From positions 69,298,618-69,362,617 of the forward strand of contig NC_059080.1 in assembly GCF_020497125.1 (NCBI RefSeq): a stretch of DNA of 64,000 nucleotides, in the 5' to 3' direction. The DNA is from Mauremys mutica. Taxonomy: Eukaryota; Chordata; Testudines; Geoemydidae. How positions within the stretch are numbered: position 1 is the stretch's first letter; every line of letters starts with the position of its first letter. The notes beneath the pieces are model-generated. The model saw nothing but the letters and a program-made list of their open reading frames with translations, searched no databases and had not been told where the DNA came from. Shown here in pieces: positions 46,308 to 59,532 of the stretch. A program made the translations under genes and the position numbers.

Positions 46308-49300
46308 ATTATAACAGATTCGATGAGGTAGTCAGCACTTTCGCGCACTGCACTTTCTTTAGGTCCCTTGTCACAGCATATTCTATGCAATCCTAGTAAT
46401 TATTAGTGTCAGAGACACAATTATTTTTAAATTCCTCTGAGGGAAGTTATTTAACTTTTAATTAAAAGGAATAAACTGTGCATTATGTGGGAACCACAGT
46501 TTAAAACAACAGATTTAAGGTAACAGAGCTACAGTGATGAAATGAGTCTCTTTCGTTCCCATGACAAGTTATCAACACCACGAATACTGGACCAGATTTT
46601 CAGCTGGTGTAAGCTGGCATTACTAGGATCTGACCCATTGTGTCTTACCATAGTTACCATGACTGCAACCCAGTATTTCTAACCCTCTGTTCATCTCACA
46701 ATAGGTATAAATTACCTATTGTTCCCAGTGCCCACTTATATACAAATCAACGTACATAATGATACGGTAAGGTATCAGTGAACACACTCTGGACTTCTTT
46801 ATAATGTGCTTTAGCGAGAAGTCTCTTTGTATCATTCATTGTACCTGATGGCTCTGATGTACACTGTCTATAATAATGACTGCAGTGGTTTTGTAATATG
46901 ATTACTACATAATAGTAATACAGTATCAAATAATTGTTATATAAGAAAAGAAAAGTGATTATAACTCATCCCTTTCAAAATTTTGAAAACTATAACAGTG
47001 TCTATATCCAGGGAGGAAGTGTGGTAACTAAGTAGTTCATATATTCTTCATCTCAAAAAATGCTTTAAATAAGGAAATGCTCTGTCACACATTGGTTGAT
47101 CAAACAAAATCCTAATAAATGACCTGCAGTGCTTGTTTTATTTCAATCACAGCTTAAGTTAAAAATAAATGTCTAATTCAGAAAGCAAACAACACTCATT
47201 TAAAGGCTGATAATCTTTCAAAACGAGGAGATACAGAACAGAGACACTCACTAGCCAGCTAACACATTTTATTTTTTCATTTAAGGGTAGCTCAAAGTTT
47301 TGGAACTAATAAATCAGCAAAAAATTTCTATCATACAAACAGTCTGTTGCAAGGACCTTTGGGAAGGTAATTTGCATACACCTTGCTATACATTCTGTCT
47401 GCATCCTGGTTGAGGCAAAAGTTTCCTATGATGAACAGACTTTGTGCACAATTTCTGAACTGGCACTTTGGAATTCAGAATGTGAAATAAAATACTTTAA
47501 ACAACATTATAGTTCTAATGCTTGTAATATATCTTATAACACTTACAAAACACAAAGGCAAGTTAAATAACAGTGTTGCTTTATAGGCAGCATATGTGCA
47601 CTTCACAGTTCCAGCTAAAGATGAGAGTAAAATTTCAGCTCTGTTAATAACAAAGACAGCAAATCTACCAGAAAGCTAGTACACACTTGCAAACAGTCTA
47701 TCAAATGCTCTTTTCTCCCATCTACATAGTTAAAGTCAATAAATCACATAACATCTGTAATAATAATCCTGTCAGCTATGTCTGTTTGCTAAAAGTATAC
47801 TGTACCATTATGGTGAGGGTTCTAGGTCTGTTCATTTCATCATCACTATCCAGTGGAAGAATTTCATGTGACAATTCCTCTTGTCGTCGTCTACAAATAT
47901 GTGGACAGTTCCTCTGTACCACAGAACGAAAGGCTTGAAGCAGAACAATGCTGGCAGCACAACCCATATCTGCATCCTGAAGCCTACAAAATAACTTCTA
48001 TGTTTATGCTATGTTTGAAAAACAGTGGCTCCTTGTCCCTGAAAACAGCCTACAATGCAGCTGCAGCCAGTTAGCTCTCCAATCGCCTCCTTGAATTCTG
48101 ATCATCTGATCACAACCAAATAGCTTGGATGCAGATATAGGAAAGATTTCATCTGATCCACTGAAACTAAACACACGCATGTAGTATTGAGATATTTTTC
48201 TCTCTGTGTGCTTCTGAATTCATGTCAGAACATTTGCTTCCTGTCTTTTACAATAATCCTACTCCGAATCCAGTTTAGTGGAACTGAAAGCATTAAAATT
48301 CCCAATTCAAATAAACCAGCTGTTTATTAAAAATTGACAGGAGCAGTTTAAATGACTGGTAATAATCACCTGCAGGAAAATAAGTACTGATTTGATGCCA
48401 TTAAAAATAGCGCTGACAGTAACACAGATAGATTTCTAAAATTCTCAATGTAGGGTGTTTTTTCCTGAGAAAAGAAACTGGTTATGGCTCACTGAAGGAT
48501 CTGAGCTGCAATTTTTACGTCTTGTCATTTTCTGAAATATAGTGAGTTTACTTGAGTTGGAAAATGTAATGAGCAATAACAAATGCAAAAATATGGACTG
48601 CTTCTCCCAGTTCATGTTAAAATATCAGTGTCTCAATAAGAAATGCCAGTGTTCAGCTCTGAAATGCCTCTCAATAATATAGTTGTTGTGTGTTCCCACA
48701 CATGCAGTTGTTCTGCAGACTAATACATTTTTACATTTACATAGGCGGCTTGTGTGAAGAAGGATCTTTGCTAATGAGGTCTTACGCTGAAGTAAAGCAC
48801 AGCTGACCTTTTAAGAAAGGTAATTGTAAAATGTTTTAATGTTTTATCAGTAAGAATTCAGGCAAAGAAAAGAAGCTGTTAGCAGTTAACAACTTAGCCT
48901 TCTGACTCCTGCCAGACAAGTCATTCAGAAAGCAGTAAAAGCTATGCTTAGAAATCATATGATCATCTTGGAAACATAACAACGTCTAATGATATATAGT
49001 GTAAGGTAATAGTACTTCAGAGGAAGTTAGCACTACAAATATCTAGCAGAAAATGGATTTCTCTTAAAATGTGAACTAAGAATTTCCAAATAGTGTTTCC
49101 AATGCAACAGCTTTCCCTTAAACAAATATGTATCCAAAAATACAGTTACTAGTATATTACATAAAGGGGCTGTTCATATTGAAGACAATGATAGTTTTGC
49201 CAGTGATTTGCATGGGGGCATGAGCAGGCCTGTAATTTTCTGTTAATATGATGTTTGGAAATACTGTTCCTTTAAGCATAAAATGGGAACTGTTCCTTGG

Positions 49301-51047
49301 GACCATTTTAGGCTGGGTTTGATTAGGCTTTAATTGCGCAGTAATCTGTCAAAAGACATCGTTTTAATTAAATCATTTGCCAGAGAAGTGAAATGTGTTC
49401 TTTAAAAGCATTGCACTTGCTGCCAGTATTTCTTGTCTCTATCTCTTTTCAGTGCTTATGGAAAAAAAGCTAATAGCACTGGCAGGCACTGCACAAACTC
49501 ACTCACAGCTTTGTCAATGCACTTCAGTCCTAACTTAAAACAATCCTGGCTCTGCTACCTCCAGATCTCTCACTGGGCGCACAGACGTTCAGTCTCATAT
49601 AGACAAAACCATCACACAAATATCCACACTAAAGAGGAGGCCCCATGTTATGCATACGATTATTAGTTTAACTTTTCTAATAGGCTCACAGCAGCCCAGT
49701 GGCACAGCTGTGTAATTTCCATACCAAATCAGTAATCTTGCCTGCTTTTTGGGGCATTATTTATATTTTCATCAATCCCCAAACTGCTCCAGTACTGGAG
49801 TTGACACCTTGGCCACACACAAAATACGCTTGGCAACCTGTGGGACACATATTCCTAACTCTAATTCCAGCAGCATCAATCTGGGTCTGGTTTATTTCCT
49901 GCACAGTTTTTGTAGCTGGCTGTTATGGTGACTGCTGTACTGCCTTGGGGGTTGCTAATGGCTCTCTTGTGCTCCTGGATAGTAATTTCTTTTGCTCATA
50001 CAATATTCAGTTGTGAAAGCTGAAGGGGATTTTTATGAAGTTTGGTTTCCATGATAACACAGAGTCCAATTCTGCCATCCATACTATGCTGAATAATATC
50101 CGAGATCTTCATACAGAGCCCAATGAAATCAAAGACCTCCATTTATTTCAACAAACTTTGAATCAGGCCCATACTCTGCAAGTGGTCCCATGACTTCAGT
50201 AGGATTACTTGTAAAGGAAGGTATTATTCCATATAAAGTATGAGTGTAGAAAATTGACCTTTTGTCCTCCACTCTTAAAAAGGGGAAAATAATTAATAAA
50301 AACGTAGTTCCAAAACTGTACTCAGTAAGCCAAACCCCTTGAAACTGGATTCCAAAGTGTGTTCAAATCCTGGAAAATAAAGCAAAGCCAAAGTAAAAGG
50401 ACTTTGTTTTAAGGAAATTTTGTTAAAGCATAACAGGCCCAAGGGAAGGAATCCTCAAATCCAGCAATACAATGGCTGTACGTACACAGATGCATCAGAG
50501 CCATCAAAATAATACGGCCCTTTAGGTATCTTCTAAATGTATATTACACCTATATTATATCTATTAACAGTGTTGTCTTATCCTGTGGAAGCCAATGGCA
50601 AAACTCCCATCACATTCAGTGGTGCAGCATCAGGCACTATCCCATGATAGCTAGTACCTTGCTACATAAGATGAAGTCAATGGAGCCATTTGATGATTAA
50701 GTTTATGCTCAGTGTGAGGGTATCATAGCTCATTTAAGAGGCAATTGTTCAGAATTACTGTGTCTGCAGAGTCTGAAGTAGGCAAGCAGAACTGAAAGAG
50801 AGACACCTGCCTTCCAGCACTGTATCAAGGACCAGATTCTGAAAAAGAGAGCATGCTCAAACCCTGCTGACGTCATGATCAGGCCACCAAAATCAGCCAG
50901 AGGGAAGGGCTCTCAGTACCTCATGCTACTGGAAAGTGGCTTTAAGAGGATCTAAATGACTAATTAAATAGTCTATTATTTCATTTTAAACAGTATTAAT
51001 AAGATAAAGGCTATTTGGATTCAGATTGTGCAATTTGAGACTTTAGA
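46308..51047. other. Repeat-poor stretch, no gene recognised
   Basis: Nearly 5 kb without a recognisable transposon terminus, in contrast to the flanks. The motif-dense segment 49311-49385 (TTTAATTGCGCAGTAATCTG, then TTTTAATTAAATCATTTGCC) resembles conserved non-coding elements in its homeodomain-type cores. I see no exon. Confidence 0.4.
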
Positions 51048-51067
51048 TTTTTTTTTTTTTTTTTTTT
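51048..51067. repeat. Poly(T) tract, 20 bases
   Basis: An uninterrupted run of 20 T. No target duplication or retrocopied gene is recognised next to it. Confidence 0.9.
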
Positions 51068-52864
51068 ACTATCAGTGGGTGACCTCTTTTGTCTTCTCCT
51101 GACCAAACTAAGGTTTTTCATACTCTTTACTGTGACACACTATTAGGTCTGCTTACAAAACTTATTCAAAATGTCTTTATCATCCACCTTCATACTGTCC
51201 ACACTGTCATTTCTGAGCACTACACTTATAGAATAGTTTCACATGGGAAACTCATGTCCTCTCTGTGTGCACACTTCTCACCATTAGCCTTGGTGGAAAT
51301 ATTGTTCACTTCTCAAAATTCTTTCAAGTCCTAGGCGAGCACCTTAACCTCCGTAGCATCCTCTATTTCTGCTATTCCTGGGCGTATATCTTTGCAGGCT
51401 CTAACCACAAGAATTTTAAGAAGCTACCACATGTTTTTTAATTACAATATTAATAGAAAATAGTATTACTTGTTAATGGTCATGATTATTTTACCATCTC
51501 TCTATTTTATTAATCATTATCTGTCTGTTTGTGTCCCCTCATCTAGCAGGATCCAATGTAACTGACAATGATTTGCCCACTCTAGATATAAGATTTATGT
51601 CTTCCCCACTTGTACTGAATCAAACAATATGCAATTCTATCAACTTCAGTGACATATATATCTTCTCCTTCATTCATTCATCATGTGGCTGCAATATATA
51701 TCCATTAACACATGGTTCTCAGTAATTTGGCAACTGGGCAAATTTATACTATGATGTACCTCTCACAGACCACACCTTTCATTCAGTTGCACAGGCTCTA
51801 ACCAAACTCCTGTTGACTTCAGCAGGAGTTTTGTCCCAATAAAGACTGCAATATTCGGCCCATCTAGAATAACTAAATTCAATGCCTACATTCAGTCAAT
51901 AAATTCTCAGTAAAAAGAGCATGCACATTCAGGAAGGAAATGACAATGAAGTGAGGTTTACAGCAAAGTGAGGCATGAAGTGGTAAACTAATACCAAAAG
52001 ATCATTGATAAGAATACATGTAGCTTCTAACTAAGATCCACAGGATGTGGATTTATAAACTTAGCTACCTGCTCTGTGTAGACTAGTGGTGGAGCATTTG
52101 TGCTGGCTGCTTAGAATTGAAGCTCATTAATCTCCTTCAACAGAGAATAAGGAGAGATCATCTGTAAGATGCTGTCAGAACACCAATGGGTAGCCTGTCT
52201 GAGTTCTTAAGTTCACAACACAGTCTCATAGACTAGAAAACAAACTAGAAAGTATTCTCATATGGGGTCCTTCCCAGAAAGCACCGTCACAAAACACTTT
52301 ACACTTAAGGGCAGAATGAAGAGAAATAAAGTTTTAAACTTTACATATGCTTGTTGCATTCAGCCACTCTCATGCCGCAAGACAGACAGGAAAGTGAGGT
52401 GGGACTAAACAAAAAAAGTTAAAAATACTTTAGTTAAACCCTATTTTTGAACTGTCTGCAATTTTCAAACACTCATACAGGAGAATAATAATGTTGGTTC
52501 AGGTTATTGTCCATAATACCCCCTAGTACTTCTGAGGTAAAAATAAACAATATTCAGCACTTACATAGAACATCTCATCTCTAAAGCACATCACAACATT
52601 AATTAGTTAATCACCACAATGCACCTTAGCTAACGAAATATCAGCCAGATAACTATAGTTACCAGTCACCAAGCAAATAATACAATTATTTAAAGTTATT
52701 AACATATTTTTGATACAACAATGCATCCAGGTTGATGACAATCTAGTGGCTCTTTCACCCCAAGCATCTGGTGTGGAAGGGCTGCAAATGCTATTCCATA
52801 TCTAGCTGCAGTAGAATCCAGAGGGCATTATCTAGGTACTGATATGACTCCCATTGCCAAAATA
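51068..52864. other. No recognised feature
   Basis: AT-rich unique sequence with one small palindrome, ACTCCTGTTGACTTCAGCAG, at about 51807 that belongs to the recurring motif described at 42179. Confidence 0.4.
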
Positions 52865-53090
52865 TTTGAGCACATTACAATCCTTAAGGCATTTATCCTC
52901 ACTAAACCCCTGTGAGTTAAGGCAGTGCTATTATCACCACTGTACAAATGGGGAACTAAGGCACAGAGAGAGAGGCTAAGTGATGTGCCCAAGGTCAGAG
53001 AGCAAGTCTCTTGTGGAATGAGGAATTGAACACAAGTCTCTCAAGCCTTAGACTAATGCACTAACTGGTGGACCATCCTGCCTGCACCAC
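52865..53090 (-). repeat. MIR-like SINE
   Basis: The reverse MIR core is clear: CTATTATCACCACTGTACAA, GGCACAGAGAGAGAGGCTAA, GTGATGTGCCCAAGGTCAGA. The tRNA-derived head follows, ending near CCATCCTGCCTGCACC. Confidence 0.8.
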
Positions 53091-53474
53091 GCCCAAACCC
53101 TAGACTGAGGGCTTTATTTGAGAGGGGGATGAATTCACCTTAAAAGGAGATTGCCTAATTAAGGAAATGTCTTTGTAAATGAAGCACTGACTTTTCATCT
53201 CTAATATCTCAGATTGGGACAACTAGGGAATGCTGAAAATTGTATTTGATTGCACAAATCTCTGAATTTACTTGAACTGTATACCCAATCCCTGTTTTAT
53301 GAATATTTGGGTGATTTTTTTTGTTTGTTTGTAGAAAACACAATCCTCAAATTCCCATGACAATGTATTTGCATACATTCACACTAGAAGTGTCTGCACT
53401 AAAACAAACCTTCAATCATTTGGTCAGGGAGCAGAAATAACCCATGATTTAAGGGACCATCCACACAGCACAAA

Positions 53475-53590
53475 TAAGATTATGAGCTCTTCAGAGCAGG
53501 GTCTGTAGCTGTTGTGCATTCATACTAAGTCTTGCCCAAGTAGGCATGGATCCCCAAAGCGATATATATAATAAATAATAATAATAATAA
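53475..53590 (+). repeat. MIR-like SINE tail with (AAT)n
   Basis: Reads TTATGAGCTCTTCAGAGCAG, then the AAGTAGGCATGGATCC region, ending in an AATAATAATAATAAT tract. Same tail family as 43475. Confidence 0.6.
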
Positions 53591-55009
53591 GTAGTAACAC
53601 ATTTCAAAGGGCAACAGCCATATTATTGATGTGTGGTTACAATGGAGCTAGTGGAGGTGCAAGGTACTACTCCATGCAAGAAAAAATGACACAATCTGGC
53701 CTAAAGTGTATGTACTCGAAGTCACAGTTGCAGAGAATGGTTTGCGGACAATCCAAAGACTGAAACCTATTCACAGAATCTGTTAATCAAATATTGAGCA
53801 ATTTTTTCTAAAAATCAAAATCTGTTCACATAACTCTCAAACAGAGAAAAAAAAATGATTCGCTATGAAGAATCTGGCCAGCTGTAGTTTGAGACAACTT
53901 TAATAAGTATGATAGATGGGGTGGGGGCGGTATATCTCAGCTCTTTTGCAACTATGCAGACATGTGTACAGTAAATTGACCACATCTTGTTCAACACATC
54001 TGGAATCCAAATTAGATATGGAATTATATTATCAGAGCCCTCATAATTAAAAAGTATGTATTCTTCTGTCATTAAGAGAACAACAAATCTTTAGTTCTTC
54101 CTATTCTATATGGTTCTTATATCACCCTCATCACTGTACTCTCTGAGCATCTTCCAGGAATGCATTAAGAATTACAATGCTCCTTGCCCAGCATCCTAGA
54201 CATCTCACCATCATCCACAGCACTCCTGTGAACATAGGTCTGGAGAGGGTCTCCTTCACCCTTTATCTTTGAGAAAGGCTATTCTTCCTAGCAAAGGCAA
54301 TTTTCTTCACACAGCCAGAGGCCCTTGTCTCCAGGATATCTGGCATTTTAAAAGTTTTGAGGTACTCAGTTGCAAGAAAAAGAGCACCAGGAACATTTCT
54401 CAAAGTGAGCAAATCTCTCTTCATGCTCAGACACTTCAAACAAAGAATAGAAGGATCTTACCCAATTTCCAAATCGATCAACTTTGAGGCTGAGATCATC
54501 AGTAGGAAATAGCCTAAAAGGTAATCTTTCTAGAAAGCACAGTAAGCCCCTGGAAGCAGAGGCTTATAATTAAAGCATCTCCTCAGCCACAAAGATAGTG
54601 TCATTAAATGAATGATATAAGGCCAAATCCCCCAGTATAGCATACCCCCTTTTATGCATTAGGGCCCAAAAGCCAACTAAACTAGACAAGGGAGTCATAC
54701 CACACTGTTGGGGGATCCCACAGTAGCACAGAATCAGTATTACAGTGTACATAGCCCAGGATCACAGGAGCAAAAATGTCATCTCTTGCAATCTCCTCCA
54801 GAGCTGCACTGTCCACTTCCTTGCCATAGCCAAAGTTTTGGGCCACAACATCTTGCACAATGTTTTTTTCCAAGTGTGTCTATCACTGAAGGTTTAACTG
54901 TTGTACTACAATGATTCAGGCTACCATTTTAAAGCATTTGTGGATTGTAAGCTTATTCTGAAAAAAGTTCAAACACTCTCAGTTAATAGGAGCTATTGAT
55001 AAACAGAAT
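53591..55009. other. No recognised feature
   Basis: Unique sequence. Short frames at 54269-54914 on both strands are uninformative. Confidence 0.35.
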
Positions 55010-55260
55010 TAATATTTTGTGCTTCTATCATGCCTTTTACCTGAGGCTCTCCAAGTATTTTACAAGCATTAATTCATGAATTCTCAAAACACAACTGCAC
55101 AGTAGGTAAGTATTATTATAACCGTTGTACAGGATTCTAAACTGAGACACAAAGTGGTTAAGGGTTTTGCCAAAGGTCATGCAATGAGTCAGTCGCAGAA
55201 CCAGAAGCAAAACCTTGATGTCTTTTCACCCATCTAGTCAAGCTTCTATGTTAACCTACT
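55010..55260 (-). repeat. MIR-like SINE
   Basis: Reverse orientation: TATTTTACAAGCATTAATTC, AAACTGAGACACAAAGTGGT, AAAGGTCATGCAATGAGTCA, then GAACCAGAAGCAAAACC. Diverged but collinear with 52865-53090. Confidence 0.65.
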
Positions 55261-57562
55261 CCATCCACTCTAAATAAACTGATCTTCACTAGATATTCCT
55301 TGGTAATTCCAGATAACTGTTTACTTCATTAACTGGCCAAGATCGTCTCTGTGCAATATATAATTAGTTGTATTTAAATTTATAGTTTGTTCATGCTGCA
55401 TTCACCCTTGGATAACATTAAGATTTTTTCAATTAATATTTGTTAACTTATAATCAAAATAAAATTTAAATCACCTAAGAATTTATTAAATAGACAGCGA
55501 ATAAGAAGCTGAACAAAATGCAGTCATTTAATTTCTAGCATACTTACCCTATACTACTAAGAAATATTTAGAATGTTGTATACTTAGGACATTGTATATC
55601 ATAGGATGACATATCACCCAGCTACTCGGTAAACCGTTAAATGAGGGACTGCAGAAAGTTAATATATGGCACCCTCTAGAGAGTAGTACTTGAAAGACAG
55701 ATATGTCATCAAACCCTTAGCCATTCTGGTTGGATATCATAGCAACATGGTTTATTCAATTCATAATGTTTATGAGTTTTTTTAACATAAAAATAGAAGT
55801 GTAAGACTCAAAACCTGAAATCCTGAGACAGTCCTTTCTTCACCATAACTGCTGTTGAATTTAATGGAAGTACAGACTGACTAAGGAGTACAGGAGCAGG
55901 TCTATAAAGTCTGTATTGAACTGGTGAAAGAACATAGGCTGAAACAGTTCAGATCTAATCTATGCAGTGGCAAGCACAGCTAGAAATGAGGAAGTGACAA
56001 TTTGAAAGCTGCATACACAGTTCGTCGCTGAATGTGGTGCAGAGCTACTACATAGTCTTCACAATGTCAGTTAGTATCTTCTTTAAAAAAAAAACACTCT
56101 GGTTCAGACTTTGCTACTGGCCTGTGTTGGGGACAGTGCAGAGCCAACCTTGCTGCATCGGGGGTTTCTAGAAAACACTGTCCTTAGGCAGTTGCAAAGA
56201 GGTGCTGACATGGGTCATATAAGCAGGATGTGCACTGTTTTTTAACTCTTCTCCTTCCTAATATATATTTTTTTCTTTTCTTCCTACTTGATAATTTTCC
56301 TTTAGTATTAATTTCTATAAAACTGTATTATGTTAAATAACAGGTGTTATATACATACAGCGAGATGTAAATCTACATGCACATATGCACACCTTAAAAG
56401 TAATTGTTGCAATCTGATTGTTAATCTATATGGAACATGCAGGAAGCTGCTGATTCTCCAATCTTTACTTTGAAAAGTAGTTTGCTTTAAGAGCAAACCT
56501 ATTGAAATCAATGGGACGACTTGCCTAGCAAGGTACTTCTCTTAGTATGCATAAAGTAACAGATCCAAAGCTCAGTGAACTTAATGGAAAGACTTCCATG
56601 GAGTTCAAGAGACTTTTGATCAGTCCTTAACTGTACTGGCTAAAGAAAAGAATGGCTAGAGCACTCCAGTGCAAAGAAAAATAATAGCTCTTACTGAGTT
56701 TTCCTTAAGTATATACCAGAAAAACATAAATCCATCATTAGAGTTAAAAAACAAATGTCTTTTTAGATCCTTTATTATCCAATAAAAGTGTATTATTTAG
56801 ATCCACCCTTACCATTGCGTAACATTAAATAAAAACAAACATTAAGATAAGCTATGGGAAGAACATTTACCAGAAGTTGAAAATAATGCCAGACTAATAT
56901 TAATGAAGTGAATTCTGTGCAAAGAAGCCATATTATAAAAACAATGTACTGGTGGTTCCCAGAAAGGACCTAAGTCTCCCCATGAAGTCATTGCAGAGAA
57001 TTCAAAAAAATTTGATGAAAACAGAGCATTAAAGTGTCACACTGGACTCACAAACAACCCCACAAGTGGTCTAACAACAGCTGGTCTTGTTCCTAAAATG
57101 CTTTCTTTTTACTAGACCAAGAGGATAAATCCTGAAAAGTAAAGTTGGCTTGGAGGAAGAAACAAAACACCATACCAGTCTGGTTTCATTCAAAAAAAAC
57201 AAAAACACATTGATGTTTGTGACAGTTCTCACTAATTTTAACAAAGAACACTATGCTGTTATCTTTGTTATGGTTTGAGATTCTTTAAAGATTCTTGTAT
57301 ATGTGGTTTCACAAATGAAGTTTAAGAATAAAATTCATAGATACATTAAAAACCACTATTCCCACATGGGAAGAACAAATGGATTCTTCATTCACCATCC
57401 TGGAACTAAACCTACTCCTTATGGAACCACTGGGCGGGGCGGGGAGGGATGAAAAACTCTTAACAAAAACTCAGGACTGTATGACAGCTTATTTCTGTAA
57501 TAGCAAATTTCACTATTCTATAATAAACTAGCCTACATTAATGCAATTTAGAATATAATGTA
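55261..57562. other. No recognised feature
   Basis: AT-rich unique sequence with one ATTGAAATCAATGGGA motif at about 56501. Nothing else recognised. Confidence 0.4.
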
Positions 57563-57822
57563 CAGGGGCGGCTCTATGTATTTTGCCGCCCCAAGCACGG
57601 CAGTCAGGCGGCTTTCAGAGACATGCTTGCGGGAGATCCGCTGGTAATGCAGATTTGGTGGCATGCCTGCAGGAGTACCCACTGCCGCGGGACTGGCGGA
57701 CCTCCCGCAGGCATGCCGCCAAAGGCAGCCTGACTGCCACCCTCACAGCGACCGGCAGGCCGCCCCCACGGCTTGCTGCCCCAGGCACACGCTTGGTGCG
57801 CTGGTGCCTGGAGCCGCCCCTG
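57563..57822. mobile_element. hAT MITE, 260 bp, perfect 8-bp target duplication
   Basis: The ends are CAGGGGCGGCTCTATGTATT and, read backwards, CAGGGGCGGCTCCAGGCACC. The duplication ATAATGTA is at 57555-57562 and 57823-57830. The interior is GC-rich and partly palindromic (CATGCTTGCGGGAGATCCGC versus GCGGACCTCCCGCAGGCATG). The open frames over it are compositional artefacts. Confidence 0.95.
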
Positions 57823-57830
57823 ATAATGTA

Positions 57831-58309
57831 GGGGTTTGGCGCAAATGTCCATAGCACAAAGATGTTAAGGATATAAGATGGCCAGAATATGGATTCAATA
57901 CTATGGGAGGTTCGTGTACTATAAGTTCTCCTTTAGAGTCTGACTGAAAACCTGACAAAGTCAATGGACAGGCTCTCATTGACTTCAATGCACTCCGGGT
58001 TTGTCACAACTTAAAAAAGATCTGTTCTGATCTCAGCTTAGTCCCTATTTCTGTATTTTGTAAAATCACCATGCCTTGCTTTGATTCATAGTTAGCAGTC
58101 CCTGTTCAGGTGAGGGCCAGGAACATAAGCATGTATTTTGCTGATCAAAATTCAGATGTATTGGCAAAGCCACATGGGAGGAGATTGTGCTCAGTGCCTG
58201 CACATACTTGCTAAGGTTAAAAAACAAGGAGCAGAAACAGAGCTAACCTCTAGCATCCAGGACAGAAAAAGTTGAAGTCCAGCATATTTGAATGAGAAGC
58301 AGAAAGAGC
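57831..58309. other. No recognised feature
   Basis: One copy of the CTCATTGACTTCAATGCACT motif at about 57975. Otherwise unique. Confidence 0.35.
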
Positions 58310-58930
58310 TGTGTGCTGGGGTGTGCTCCCCACACTGGCCCTGCAAGAACTGAGTTAGGCCAGGTGGGCCCAATCAGCTGATTAGGCTGCAAACAGGAAT
58401 TTTAGGCTGGATGCAGCTAATTAGAGAGAAGCTCACCTGCAAAGGACAGGTGTAGTTTCCTGCTTCTACAAGAGGCAGGAAATTGGAAGCAGAGGAGGCA
58501 GCAGGGAGAAGCCTACAGTCGCTTCCTGGGAGAAGTGTTGGAGGGCTGCAGAGAGGAGTTGCCTGAAGTTACTCCCTGGGAGGAGGGAGTGAAAAGACTA
58601 GCAAACCCAGAGGAGTGGGGAAGGCCAGATGTGAAAGCAGCTCAGGGAAAGGCAGCAAGGTGCAGGGAACAGACCTTAGCTGATGTGTAGAGGGTCCCTG
58701 AACCAGAACCTGGAGTAGAAGGTAGGACCAGGTTCTCCTACCAGCCACTGTCAGAGTGACACTGTGAGGCAGTGAAACAGAAGACTGCCTGAGACTGCTA
58801 GAGAGCAAGAACCTTGGTACTCACCCCAGAAGGGGAAACCATAATAGTGACCTGGCCACAGGGCTGAGTCACAGAGAGGATGCTGTGGTTCCTGGAGCAA
58901 GAGAGAGGCTAAAGAGGAAAAACTGATGGG
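58310..58930. repeat. GA-rich repeat, possibly LTR-derived, left part
   Basis: Begins around GGTGTGCTCCCCACACTGGC and continues as a purine-rich stretch with GAGGCAGCAGGGAGAAGCCT and GACTGCTAGAGAGCAAGAAC. I recognise the opening as frequent in turtle genomes. It resumes after the fold-back element at 59476. No TG/CA boundary or polyadenylation signal settles the class. Confidence 0.35.
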
Positions 58931-59465
58931 TAGAACCCTGCACGGATACAAAATGTATATCCGCAGATATAAATCGGAATCCATGGAGCTGTAGGGCTTT
59001 ACCGGGAACTGCACCAATGAAAGCAGCAGCACGTTGAGCCGCCCCGCCCACGAGCCAGTGCCCCATGCAGGCAGCTCCGCCGATGTGGCTGTACCGCCCC
59101 TAGCCCCACCCCCTGGGGCAGGCACCCGGCTAACTGGTAACTGTCCCTGGTCGGGCTAGTGTGTACAAGTGGCTTGCATTCTTCCGGACAGGAGACGCAG
59201 GCTGCTACACAGAACGGACTCCTGTCGGGTAACATGCAAGCTGCTTGCACACACTAGTGCAACCAGGAACAGCTACCGGTGAGCCTGGTGCCCACTCCAG
59301 TGGGTCGGGCTGGGGGCGGTACAGCCATCCCAGAGCAGCTGAGAGGGGCAGCCCGACATGCTGCTGCTTTCACTGGAGCGGTTCCTGGTAAAGCCCTGCA
59401 GCTCTGTGGATACCAATTTTTGTATCTTCATTCACGGATATAAATTTTGTGTCCACGCAGGGATC
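58931..59465. mobile_element. Fold-back element with long arms and 10-bp target duplication
   Basis: Two arms of about 260 bases are inverted copies of each other, meeting near 59200. The left arm opens TAGAACCCTGCACGGATACA, and the right arm read backwards opens GATCCCTGCGTGGACACAAA. Matching internal blocks include AGGGCTTTACC(G/A)GGAAC, GAAAGCAGCAGCA and GGCTGTACCGCCCC. A perfect 10-bp duplication AACTGATGGG flanks it at 58921-58930 and 59466-59475. Long terminal inverted repeats with 9-10 bp duplications fit a Mutator-like (MULE) derivative. No transposase is present. Confidence 0.85.
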
Positions 59466-59532
59466 AACTGATGGGGTGTAACTGCTGGAAGGAGCATCAG
59501 CCTGACTGAGCTAATCCCCAGAACAGCCAGTA

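Noticed and set aside
57583..57857. Four overlapping frames of 60-82 codons
   Set aside because: They lie inside the 260-bp hAT MITE and reflect its GC-rich palindromic interior.
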